A stretch of 64,000 nt of DNA from Planococcus citri (Eukaryota; Arthropoda; Insecta; Hemiptera; Pseudococcidae): assembly GCF_950023065.1 (NCBI RefSeq), contig NC_088679.1:65844001-65908000 (forward strand), read 5' to 3'. The position numbers and the translations under genes were made by a program. This document shows, piece after piece, positions 34,160 to 44,446 of this stretch (its first letter is position 1; each line of letters begins with the position of its first letter). The notes below the pieces were generated by a model. The model made no database searches. It saw only the letters and a program-made list of their open reading frames with translations, and was not told where the DNA came from.

Positions 34160-34690
34160 AAAATAGTTTGTCGCACGAACAACACACTTTTTTGAACTTT
34201 TACCCCCTTTGGGGAGGTGCCGTGGGCCATAGATAGGGTCCAATCAAAAATCTGACGTCATATTCGTGTTCAGCGTCACCAAAAACATACAATTCGATAT
34301 ATCACTTGCCCCAGATTTTTTTTGAAAGTTTTGCCCCAAATTTGGGTGAGGAGGTGCCCTCCCTTCATTAAAATAGATCCCGTCTCGAAAATTGAATATT
34401 TCAAACAGACATCAAAAGGTACATCTATGAAATTTTTTCAGAATTTTAAATAGTAGCTCCCACTTACAGCGCCATTATGAAGTTTCAAAATACCTGAAAA
34501 GTTCAAAATGAAATGCCCTTTTGAACTGTGAAATCAGTTTTGATCAAAATATCATAGCTTTGGAGGTATGCGCTGCCGAAGTTGAGTATATCTCGAGACA
34601 ATGTGAAAATAATTGAAGCTATGTACCTCACCCACCTCTGAGTGGGCTAGGAGGACCTAACTGATTGAAAAGAGGAGTCCCGATAAGGCC
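34160..34690 (-). mobile_element. AGGGTCATTCC-type element, partial copy 2
   Basis: The segment 34160-34660 is the inverted homologue of about 16.59-17.10 kb. It shares TTTGTCGCACGAACAACACAC, CATATTCGTGTTCAGCGTCA and TAGTAGCTCCCACTTACAGC with the complement of that copy. Neither the AGGGTCATTCC terminus nor a target-site duplication is seen, so this copy is truncated. It carries a single 130-bp unit, compared with three plus one inverted in copy 1. Confidence 0.75.
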
Positions 34691-35202
34691 ACTTTTTGGC
34701 CCCAGCCAGTTATCGACTCGACCACTGTTAAAATGTTGTAATAACTGTCCCAAATACGAATCCGTGGTTAGTTAACCCAAAATGACCATTTTTTGGACTC
34801 CAGGGGTTCCCAAAGTTGTGATTACAAAAAGAATTTTAGGAACCACTGAGTATTATTTTCAAAAACTTTTTTAGCGTAAAACATCTGTTTGAACTCGATA
34901 AACGTTATGCGAGGTAATTTTTCTATTTTCTACCCTCGGGGGCAGAAATGGGGGGGATGGGTCTGAATTTTGGAAAATTTTGGAACCACCCTTTTGAACC
35001 TACCCCTTTGAGCCCCGCTAAAAAGCTTTTTACAGTTTATTAGTAGCTGAAAGACCTTCATCCTACCAAATTTTGAGCTCAATAAAATTTTCCGCTGGTA
35101 CTCAAAAATCCAATTTTCCAATTTTTCGCAATTTCGATATTTTGGGAACCCCTGGAAAACTAGAAACATGCGATTTGGGCCAAACGTAACGTTTTGAGGT
35201 AT
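34691..35202. other. Unclassified repeat-like sequence
   Basis: It contains GGGTTCCCAAAGTTGTG and GGGAACCCCTGG (near 34.81 and 35.15 kb), an imperfect inverted pair. The 159-residue minus-strand frame at 34930-35409 runs over it and into the next element. Its two repeats of RCDLITP come from a repeated TTATAAGGTCACATCTC, so I do not call it a gene. Confidence 0.4.
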
Positions 35203-35987
35203 ATATCGCACCTCGGGAGTTATAAGGTCACATCTCAAAAAAAATCGATTTTGATGTTTTTGCACTTTTGGGGTTTGCATGACCCCCTGCAACCAAAAAT
35301 AACACATTGAGTCGGGTATGCTGCTTAGATCATGTAAAAAATGCAAAGGGCCTAACTCAAAATTTCTACAACATTGCAAGTTGTTTGGAGTTATAAGGTC
35401 ACATCTCAAAAAACTCCTCTTTCTTTGAGTAAAATTCGCACATACAAAGTGTCAGAAACCAGTTTCGATAGTGTTGAACGTTTTTAAGATGTAAAATAAT
35501 CACAAGGAGTGTATTTTTTGTAGGTTTGTTCCAAAACAAAAAATTTTAAAATAGAACATTTCTCAGAAAAATTAATTTGCATATATATTGAAATTTTAGT
35601 TTTTTGAGAAAAACTCAAAAACTAAGCACTCTAGAAAAAAACTAACGACATTATGTCGATTGGAAATTTAATTCTCTACAGTTTTGTTGACATGAAATTT
35701 TTTTTGGACGCTTTTTTTCGCCTGCAGATCACTTTTTATGAAAGGTTATAACTCAAAATGTTTTCCAAACATTGAAATATTTCCTCTTTAAGATTTTATT
35801 TTTCAAAATATTCTTATGCTAAATGAAGGTAGGATACCCAATCTTCAAAATGACATGCTATTCATTCCTCACAATTGATTATAAGTTGATGAAAATAATG
35901 AATCAAGTTTTTAAAAAAAAGAAAATCACTCTCCTGTAAAATTTCACTTTTTTGAGATGTGACCTTATAACTCCCGAGGTGCGATAT
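35203..35987. mobile_element. 785-bp inverted-repeat element, unclassified
   Basis: The left end ATATCGCACCTCGGGAGTTA, followed by TAAGGTCACATCTCAAAAAA, is repeated exactly in reverse complement at the right end, giving about 40 bp of terminal repeat. An extra internal copy of GTTATAAGGTCACATCTC lies at about 35390. No target-site duplication or coding sequence is evident. Confidence 0.65.
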
Positions 35988-36379
35988 TCAATTATCCAAA
36001 TGAAAAAGTTTTGCATATTCGTAATTTTGAACCCATTTTTTAGAGCCCCCCACTTTAGGCACCCCTAAAAAAAGTGTTTAAGCACATTTTTTCAAATAAA
36101 TTGAAGAATTTACATTTGAACCACACTGGAAAGTGCTCGATAATTTTTCATTTGATTTTTCCTGTAACTTTCATAATTAAGCTTTTTTGGGCCAAATTCT
36201 GAGATTTTACTTCGTTGAAATCGTGAAAACGTGATTCTGGCGTTTTTTCTAGCTGAAAACTACTTTTTGAACATTTTTAAAAAGCAAACCTGGAAATTTA
36301 TTGTTGAAAAAAATCACCGAAAAGAAGCGAGTTCCAATGTTCTGGTTTTCAGTTTTAAAAAGTTGAACTGTTTTGCAAC
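35988..36379. other. AT-rich stretch, nothing recognised
   Basis: No repeat or domain is recognised. Confidence 0.4.
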
Positions 36380-36990
36380 GTGTTGATAGAAAAAAATGAG
36401 ACTTTGAAAATTTCAGCAAAAAGGAGGGTAGTTGACAATTTCTGGCAAAATCAAAATCATAACTTTAGGATCTCTTTCAATTTTTTTTTTTTTTTGAAAA
36501 ATACGACAACTTTTAGCAAGTTTGTGAAACAGCGAAATTTTGTGCCAATTTTTGAAAAACGAAAATCTTTAACACTTTTTGGCAAAAAGCAAGACTTATT
36601 CAAACAATTTCAGCAAAAAAAACAGGAATTTTTAGCAATTCTTGGAAAAAAAGTGAAATTCTACAGGAATTTTGACGAAAAGCGAAAATTTTTACAGAAT
36701 AGGTCTTTTGGTGAGGAATCAGATCTTATAAAAAATGTTGTCAAAAAATCGATCTTTCGCGGTGACTTTGGCTAAAAATTACTTCAATTTTGGCAGAAAT
36801 TAGGCATTTTTTCAATCCTTGCAAAAAATGCCAATGACATCTTTTTTTACGTAGTTTTTGTTGATAAAGAGATACATTTTTTTCAGTCTTTTGTTCAAAA
36901 AAACGAGACTTTTTGGCAATCTTTGACGAAAAAAGTCAGGCTTTTGAGTTACTTTTGACTAAAAAGAGGTTCTTATTTCCGTAAATCAAT
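36380..36990. repeat. GCCAAAAATTG-type array 5, inverted
   Basis: Phrases such as TTTTTGGCAAAAAGCAAGAC and CAATTCTTGGAAAAAAAGTG are reverse-complement versions of the units in arrays 1-4. The 131-residue plus-strand frame over it is repetitive (K/F/N-rich) and not a gene. Confidence 0.6.
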
Positions 36991-37189
36991 AAGCTGGGAT
37001 TCTTGGCAATCACTCGTTGTGTCAAAAAAAAATATATCTTTTCACAGATTCTGTAGAAAAAAAAAAACGAAATTTCTTCGAGATGAAAGCCTCCCAATTT
37101 GACATTTTTCAAATATATAAAAGCTCGATTTTTCACAATACTACTTAATTATTAATCTTTAAAATTTCTAAGAAATCTGTTTTCAAGAC

Positions 37190-37735
37190 GTTTATGCCCT
37201 GGAGACTTGTTTCTGTAAAAGTAGGCAGGTAAGTCAGAATTCGAAATCAGTGCCTTTGAAAATCTTAAAAACAATAAGTCTCACGGATTTTTCAATCCTT
37301 TTGAAATTCAAGGTGTTTGAAGGCCATTCTACGCCATGGAGGTTCATTCAGAAAAAGTGAACCAAAATTCGAAATCAGTGCTTTTAAACACGTCCTCCTC
37401 CTTCCCCTCCTCCCAAACCATACATATATCCCCGGAATTTTTCATTTTTTTTTTTTTATAAATTCGGGGCTTGTTAGGGCGCTGAACGAGAGGGTGGTCG
37501 TATCAAAAAAGTGAGCCAAAATTCGATACCAGTGCATTTAAAACTCTGCAAACCACAGATTTCGCTGATTTTTCATGCAACTTTTTTTTTTGAAATTTAA
37601 GTCTTGTCATGGCGTAGAAGGGGATAGGGGTCGTGTAAAAAAAAGTTGGTCAAAATTCTAGATCAGCGTCGTTAAATTCTCAACAAACCATGGGTCACAC
37701 AATTTTTTTTTTTTTTTGAATTTGGGGCTCACTGG
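37190..37735. repeat. About four units of a 125-145-bp degenerate repeat
   Basis: Each unit has a CCAAAATTCGAAATCAGTGC phrase (or variant), a TTTAAAAC run, a poly-T run and a GGCTTGT or GTCTTGTCATGGCG phrase. It is related, inverted, to 32340-32710. Confidence 0.65.
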
Positions 37736-37739
37736 TGCT

Positions 37740-39060
37740 TCTTGATTCGTCGTGGTTTATTCTCTTATCGGTCAATACTTCGAGTAAGACATATTCTTTC
37801 ACAGAATGTGTACTGTGTAGTGTAGTTTATATCCGCGTGTACCTTTGCAGCACATCGAACAGAACTGCAGGTGACAGAAGGAACGATAAATGAAAAACTA
37901 CCTCGTACTTTTCGGTGTAAATTGAAAGAGAATCGATTCAACCAAGATAAATCATAAACGCGGCCGTATCTTCGTGCCGGTGTAAAAAGCAGCCTTTTTA
38001 AAACCTTTGAAAACGATCCTCGACTACAGATAAAAAATATATATTAAATTAATATCGTTAAAAAATGCTACAACGCGAACGTAGGTAGGTATTTATTAGA
38101 AAAATAAGACGATTCGCGATACCAAAGGTGCTGCAAGAGAGAGAGGACGAGGAAGAGCGAAAGAGATGCGCTCGACAGTAAAACGAAAAACCGTAATTGA
38201 ATGTTAAAACCTTTTTTAAAAAGATTCTTGTAATTCTATCGATCTGTCTGCTCTTTTCTTTTTCCCTGTTTTTTTTTTTTTTTTTTTTTTGTCGTCTGTA
38301 TGATACACTTTTTACCTTTTTCCGCCCCCTCTCACCGCACACCTTGGTCGAGATTCTTTACCTTTCGCGTACAGTACACAGTATGGTGGATAGGTATACC
38401 TATAGTGTGCGCCTTGCTGGCGTGTTTTTTCCTCTCTTTTTTCCTCCTTTGCTCGTTTCATAACAAAAATTAACCGACTTCTAGTTTATTTTTACCAGTG
38501 CTTTTTTTTATGTGGCTAATAAAAACGCTCATAAAATTAAAGTGCTATCTTGTAATGACAATGTTTAAGCGATGTAGTAAACTGTACGCGGTGATTAGAA
38601 TTTAAAATTATTCTAATTTTTACATTCCGCACAGCGTAACGTTTTAATCGACGGTTTACTCTGGGCTTTTTAGCCGGATCAAATTAAAAGCGTACACTAT
38701 TCTAAAGTGCTTGAAAAAGTTATTTGATCTGAGTCTCTCAGAGCACACCGTGCCACGTCGTCGTAGTCGTTGTGCCGGTGTGCCGGCATCGTAGGTACCG
38801 TGTTTTGCCTTTAATAATCTTAACTTTTGAGAGAATATGGGTCAGAGTATTTTTTTAACGCGGTTTCATCGTCGTCGAAGCTCCTTCCGTGTCGTTTCTT
38901 CTGTATAGTATCTTTGAGGCCTTTGAGAAAAAAATATGGGGTGACGTTTCGACGAAACTTTCTTACGTTGTATGCGAGTAGATACCTTTTAACGTTGAGG
39001 TGATTTTTAACATACCTACGAGATCTCAACACTAGTCTTTAATCTAAAGGAAAGAGTACC
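37740..39060. other. Single-copy-like, CpG-containing block 8
   Basis: Non-repetitive apart from a T run of about 21 near 38280. CpG-rich segments include ACGCGGCCGTATCTTCGTGCC near 37960 and CCACGTCGTCGTAGTCG near 38754. Small frames have no domains that I recognise. Confidence 0.4.
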
Positions 39061-39392
39061 TAGTATGTATCGTGGATTTTTGGTCTTCAATTTGAATTTT
39101 GTTAACAGACCTACAGATCATGAAAAAATGCACGAAGGGTATTTTAAATCGAATCCTGGAGTGATCAATCGAATAATTATCCAAAATTTGGTGATATATT
39201 AAATTTTTGTGCTTTAGAAATGAATTTGATGAAAGAACATTTCAATTCTTCGGTCTTCAAATCTAATGATCGATGGACAAATGAATGAAGAAGGGAACCA
39301 TGATACTTCAATTCAGATATTTTATAAATTCAGAGACCTGAATTACTCACTCAAAAATGAACACTTTTATTTATTTTTATAAAGTTTGAAAG
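39061..39392. other. AT-rich stretch, nothing recognised
   Basis: No repeat or frame of note is seen. Confidence 0.4.
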
Positions 39393-39419
39393 TTATTTCA
39401 AATTTTCTTCTTCTTCATC

Positions 39420-39630
39420 GTTCACTCGTATCCGAGCATCGTGACTATGGACGTATGGAGCCCCCCCCCAATCAGCTGCCTCCAACCTTCTCTGTCTTTG
39501 GGCTGTCTGGTGCACTCCCTGAGGGTGAGCCCTGTAGCCTTTTTGATGAGGTCCGTGAACCTTGTGGGTGATCTCCCCTATACGTCCAAAATATCTCAGG
39601 ATCCTCCTTCTTATAATGGTGCTGAAAATT
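39420..39630 (-). pseudogene. LINE ORF2 C-terminal remnant, frameshifted
   Basis: On the minus strand one frame gives IIRRRILRYFGRIGEI and the next frame gives RFTDLIKKATGLTLRECTRQ followed by KDREGWRQLI. Together they match the end of many LINE proteins: an RRLRYFGHI block, then a DLV..ATG..L.E....DR..WR block. This style is frequent in RTE/CR1-like and related insect elements, so I do not assign a clade. The join requires a frameshift and part of the usual spacer is missing. No RT is attached nearby. A C9 tract lies at its downstream end. Confidence 0.6.
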
Positions 39631-39759
39631 ATTTCAAATTTTATTAGTTGAAAGTCTTCAGAATGTTGAAAGGTTGGTGAACATTCTTGAAAATAAGACG
39701 TTTCCTCTTTAAAGAAATACTGAACTGCATCAATTCTGATCAAAATTTGAGGTCTTTGT

Positions 39760-40160
39760 GTCTAGTGTGCCTTATTTTGAAAAATTGGAAATTTCCATCC
39801 CCAACCCCCCTCAAAGTTGTTACCTTGTGGGAGAAAATAATACCCTTATTTTTTATTTCTCCTATACCTGCCAAAAAAAGTAATGCCGGTAGCTCCCCCC
39901 CTCCGTTGAAAAAAAATCAAAAAATTGTTCAAAAAATTCAATTTATCAAAATTCTTAGTTTTTGTGACAACATTTTTCTGATTTTTCCAAACAATCCTCT
40001 TTTCAAGAAAAAACTTTCTCTGGCTGTTCAATACAGTATGACCATATCTATTGGTTCCTTAGGAAAGAGTCCTCCAAAGTTGAAAAAATCAGATTTTTTT
40101 ATTTATTTGAATTTTGAAGGAACAAAAGATCTGCTACAAATCACACTATTAAGATTGAAA
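39760..40160. repeat. CAAAGTTGTTACC / AGTAATGCCGGTAGC degenerate repeat
   Basis: C-rich phrases followed by TCAAAGTTGTTACC, AGTAATGCCGGTAGC and CAGTATGACC recur about every 120 bp and match units at 19.96-20.43 and 42.4-42.8 kb. Confidence 0.45.
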
Positions 40161-40261
40161 TCTCAATGGTAGGTCCAATACATGATATCTACACAGAGGG
40201 CATAATTCTTCATCACGATTTAAAAGATTTTTTACTAATACACTGTTGTGGTTAAAAATTC

Positions 40262-40476
40262 TTTCTTGATAGATGTCACTTCTTATGGATATCGTTGATT
40301 ACACACTAGGTATTTCCAAATCTTTGAGAATAATTGTGCTGTTCTTCACAGACCACGGTGCGTTTATAAGTTTTCTTAGAATTTTAGAATTTTTCTGGAA
40401 TCATGTATTGGATTCACTAGCCGAACCCCATAGTTCAATACCATATGACCAAATTGGTTTGAATAAACATTTGTAC
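40262..40476 (-). pseudogene. Jockey-type LINE copy 3, 3' part beyond the hAT insertion
   Basis: It matches 14.51-14.69 kb almost phrase by phrase (TATTTCCAAATCTTTGAGAA, AGTTCAATACCATA, ACCAAATTGGTTTGAATAA) and so is the distal C-terminal coding part, including a LKDLEIPSV-like block near its left end. It is separated from the rest of the copy (41705-42318) by a hAT MITE, with ATTTGTAC repeated at the junction. Confidence 0.8.
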
Positions 40477-41704
40477 TAGAGCTGAAAATGGTTATACTAC
40501 CTGCTAACCAGTATCTGGTGAAAATACTGGCTAAACCCGCTCAGGTGTAGAGGTAAACCTGGGTGAGATGCCGCACTTTCAATTTGGGTATGTTGGCAAC
40601 ACTGATTCAAAAATCCAACAGTGTAGAAACATACCTTATACCCAACTACCTTACATGCAACAAAAATATTCCGCCAACCTAACATAGTTTGGTCTAAAGA
40701 AAACCTTGAAGTAAAAAGGTGATGAACATTTTTGAAACATGAATATTCATGATTTTTAAAACAAAAATTTTTGTTCAAAATACATTCTGAAATTAGTTTT
40801 CAAATTGTCCAATGGAAAGTACATTTAATACAGATTAATTTGAGCTATACAACTTTTTCAATATCAAATGATTTGTGAGATCAATTCACAAAAAATGAAA
40901 AAGTCTCAAAATGGGAGAGATGCCGCACATGCAAGGAGGGAGAAATGGCCTATGAAAATTTCATAGTCATAAAAATGTTCTTCATTTTTTTAATGGAATT
41001 TTTTAAATTCAAGCTCACTAGACACATCTAACACAGAAGACTACTTTTGTGACTTCTACTCATCTTAAATTTCCAAAAAAAAATTTAATACGTTTTCAAT
41101 TATTTACATGTAAAATCCCATAAGCCATCTCTCCCATACACAAGGGAAAGATGGCCAAACAATTTTTTTTTCATTTTTCAAAAAAATCGAAAAATTATTG
41201 ACCAAAAAAAAATTTTCATAGCCACAGGTACAGAACCTGCACGTAGTACTTTTAACAAAGTATCAAATTTTTTGAGTCATTTTTGCCAAATTTATGACAA
41301 TTCTAAGAATGGTGCGTCATCTCTCCCGTGTTTACCTTATGTAGTAGTGTATAGCAAGCACAACCCAATTGATTTTGAACTTAGTCTGCTGATTTTGAAC
41401 TTAGTCTGCGCACGAACCCCAAAACTTGATAATGTGTAAGTGGGAGGAGTTACACTTTGACACAATCATGTTGTTTGTATGTGTGATTGACATTTGACAG
41501 TGTTTGATGACAATGATTGTTTGATGACAATGATGACATCATGCCTGTACACTGGCAACGCATTCATTTTGCTACAAGCTACAAGTTATAATGTGAACCA
41601 GTGTGAAATTTTTTCAACTGCTTCAAGCTACTAGCGAGAAGCGAGAATTTACAGTCCAGGTACAGTGGTTACCTGTCTGTCAGCAAGTACCGTTTTCAGC
41701 TCTA
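40477..41704. mobile_element. hAT-type MITE, copy 3, interrupted
   Basis: The termini are TAGAGCTGAAAA and TTTTCAGCTCTA. The 8-bp duplication ATTTGTAC is perfect (40469-40476 and 41705-41712). The intact sequence at 14.68 kb (CATTTGTAGGTATA) shows the equivalent empty site in the other LINE copy. Inside it is a second element (40550-41337). Removing that leaves about 440 bp, close to the other two copies. A short local duplication (GATTTTGAACTTAGTCTGC) is present near 41371-41409. Confidence 0.92.
40550..41337. mobile_element. Mariner-like MITE nested in hAT MITE
   Basis: The left end AGGTAAACCTGGGTGAGATG and the complement of the right end AAGGTAAACACGGGAGAGATG are clearly terminal inverted repeats. 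TA lies at each edge (40548-40549 and 41338-41339). The interior repeats phrases such as CATCTCTCCC in both orientations and has no transposase. It shares the terminal AGGTAAAC with the element at 55830-56759. Confidence 0.8.
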
Positions 41705-42318
41705 ATTTGTACCTATATCAAGATCTTGTATTGTTGGTTCAGCAACAGCATATTAGTTCCAAGAAGCCAATAAAGTGATTTGAGTTTTTTGTCGAGTTGA
41801 ATTCTCTTTTTCAGAATACGATCTCTCCATGTAAGATGGTTATCAAGGTGTAATCCCAGATATCTGACGACATTTGTTCGAAGTATTTCATTGTTATTAA
41901 ACAGTAGTGAGGAGTTGTTTAGACTTTTCTTCTGGTAAAAAGGAAGTAGCTCAATTTTTCACTATTGATTTTGATTCTCCAAGTTTGACACCATTGGTTT
42001 ATTGAGTTTAGGTTGTTTTGTAATTTGTCCATTGCTACATCTGGATCAAAATCTTGTTGTGTGGTAATTGCAGTGTTGTCAGCAAATGTCGTCATTGTGA
42101 CATCGCTTGTAAAAGGGACGTCACCTGTGTAGAGAAGATATAATATTGGGCTCAATACACTTCCTTGTGGTACTCCTGCTTGGATTGTTCTGAAGGCAGA
42201 GAAAGCATTGTCATATTTAACTCTAAATTTTCTATCACTTAGATAGTGAGGCAGAAGATTGTGTAGAATGTCTAGAAGATGGTTTTCCATTTTCATTAAG
42301 AGACCAGCATGCCATATA
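41705..42318 (-). pseudogene. Jockey-type LINE copy 3, reverse transcriptase palm and following region
   Basis: A 125-residue frame at 41919-42296 reads LPHYLSDRKFRVKYDNAF, AGVPQGSVLSPILYLLYTGD, then TTFADNTAITT. The box expected to be YADD/FADD is FADN, with Asn replacing the second catalytic Asp (about 42071-42090). Beyond a frameshift near 41.92 kb the HLTW and LYWLLG-type blocks follow. At its upstream end it stops at GVWHAGLL (about 42318), where homology with copy 1 ends abruptly, a typical 5' truncation. The copy is not functional. Confidence 0.88.
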
Positions 42319-42349
42319 TCAGAATATATGAGAATAAATCAAAATCAGG

Positions 42350-42829
42350 GGAATTTTTTTGGAAATAAGTAACTCATTTCCTTATTAGAATTGTTCTACA
42401 TAACCCCCCTTGTCTGTGGAAATTTTGTGAACATTTTTAATTCATGGGCAGAATCTTTCAAAATAAACACATTTTTAAGAACCCCCCGACCCTCTTTTCA
42501 AGAAAACCCCTCCCTTCGTCCTCCAAATGATGTTGGTCTCCTCGCATGAAGCACCAGGAGTTGAAAAATATCAAAAAAAGATGAAAAATTAATATCTGTA
42601 GGTATTTTTCATGAAAACCCTATTCTCATCCCCCCCCCCACTCAAAGCAATGCTGGTAACCTATTCATTGAAAATTTCTTCTAAAATTTTGATTTTTTTA
42701 AATTTTGTGAAATTGGGGCCACTGGCACCAATCATTTTTCAATGGGGGGGGGGGGGGGGTGAAAATTTCATGGCGTGATTTTCTAACCCGAGATAACAAC
42801 TTTGGCGGGGTGGAAGCGGGAAAAAGCTA
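42350..42829. repeat. Degenerate C/G-tract repeat (AATGATGTTGGTC / AGCAATGCTGGTAAC units)
   Basis: Units at about 42.40, 42.53 and 42.65 kb carry C-rich tracts followed by AATGATGTTGGTC or AGCAATGCTGGTAAC. A G16 tract lies near 42744. It is related to 19.96-20.43 and 39.76-40.16 kb. Confidence 0.5.
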
Positions 42830-43944
42830 GAAAAAAATGTCCACAATATTATAATTATAAATTAAGTATACCCTAGTAGGCAATATTACTTTACAAGCGA
42901 TGTTTTGCCATTCCACCCACACAAACGACAAGGAACATCTTGAAAGTCAACATTTGGAAAGAGTGCATTTTATTAATTGGCCTTTAAAAAAAATTGGGCC
43001 ATCGTACAGGGCAAACAGCGGAGGTCTCATTTCTATATAGGTACCACACCACCACACGCACCGTACCAACTTGCAAGTTAATTCGCAAAGCAACAACGTT
43101 GCATAGGAATGAGAAATTCATTTGGTTCGTTGATAATTACCACAACGCGGTTGAAAAAAATTCCCTCGAGAAGTTGCGTCCGCTTTAAAGAAAAATTATC
43201 CGCAAATTACAAACATAAGGGACGCGCAGCCGTTAATTAGTTAACGACGACGACGACTCGAAAGCGAACGAGCACGAAGCCAGAATTTTACTACGGCAGC
43301 GTTGAACTATACAAGTAGTCGCTCGGCCTGAAATCTCAAACTAATTTGTCAAATGGTAAGTATTTTACAAAGGCCCGCAATCAACGATTACCACATCATC
43401 CGGTACCCCCGAATAAATCGTCTTCTTCTTCGCGGATACCAACCAAAATCATCGATACGAGAGAGCCTGAAGAACTCCGGCAACAATGTTCTTCATCAGC
43501 AGTTCACTTCACGCGGCGATGAGAACGCGAATTTCGTGAAAATTAATTCGAAAAAAACGCAGAAATTTTAATTTACGTGTAATATACGCCCGCGTTTTGT
43601 GGAAACTATCCAAATTTAAATTTAAAAGAAAGAAAACCACTGAAATTATATTTGGAACAACAATTATAATAAACAACGATGTTGATACGGCTCTTTTAAT
43701 TTTTTTTTTTTCACTGCTCTCAGACCACCAACGTATTTCATCCTATTAACAACCGTTTGCTCGTCTTTTTGTACTTCCTCAAATGCCTACCTACTCGCTC
43801 GGTTGCATGGCTTCATCGTCGTCGTTGTGTTAAAACATTAGCACCTTTGGAAGGTTTTCCACATTTTAGTTTGATAAACGCGTTGCCGAAGAGGCGCCAA
43901 CAGCTGTATAGTAGGCTTAAAAAATTATAAACGAATTTTACACC
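42830..43944. other. Single-copy-like, CpG-containing block 9
   Basis: Non-repetitive, with AACGACGACGACGACTCG near 43243 and an AAAGCGAACGAGCACGAAGC stretch. No domain is recognised in the 64- and 72-residue frames. It may be a regulatory or otherwise retained non-coding block. Confidence 0.4.
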
Positions 43945-44446
43945 ACAATTTTTGGCGAATCATTCATGAACGAATTGATCAATTTTTTAAAAGAACCATT
44001 CGCCAACGAATCGATCAATTCTTTAATCTATGAATTAGGTAATTCGTTCGTGAATGTTTTACCAAAAATTGAGTAAATGAATCGATTCGTTCGCGAACGA
44101 ATCACTTATACGAATCAATTCGTTCGCAAATCATTCATCATTCATAAATTGAGTAAATGAATCGATTCGTTCGCGAACGATTCACTCATACGAATCAATT
44201 CGTTCGCGAATGATTCATCATAAATTGAGTAAATGAATCGATTTGTTCGCGAACGAGTCACTTATACGAATCGATTCGTTCGCGAACGAGCCACTTATAC
44301 GAATCGATTCGTTCGCGAACGAGTCACATATACGAATCGATTCGTTCACGAACGAGTCACTTATACGAATCAATTCGTTCGTAAGTGATTCACCTAGAAA
44401 TCAATCAATTTATTTAGTCGCTAATCGTTCTTACTTAAATGATTGG
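43945..44446. repeat. CGTTCGCGAACG satellite, block B left part
   Basis: Units ATACGAATCGATTCGTTCGC and GAACGAGTCACTTATACG repeat from about 44.2 kb with a period near 40 bp, and the outer part carries GGCGAATCATTCATGAACG. It is the inverted counterpart of 26.3-26.8 kb. The repetitive translation (FANES.IRIDS) is incidental. Confidence 0.9.

Noticed and set aside
34930..35409. 159-residue minus-strand open frame, one of the longest in the window
   Set aside because: Its repeated RCDLITP comes from the repeated TTATAAGGTCACATCTC of an inverted-repeat element, and nothing else in it resembles a protein family.
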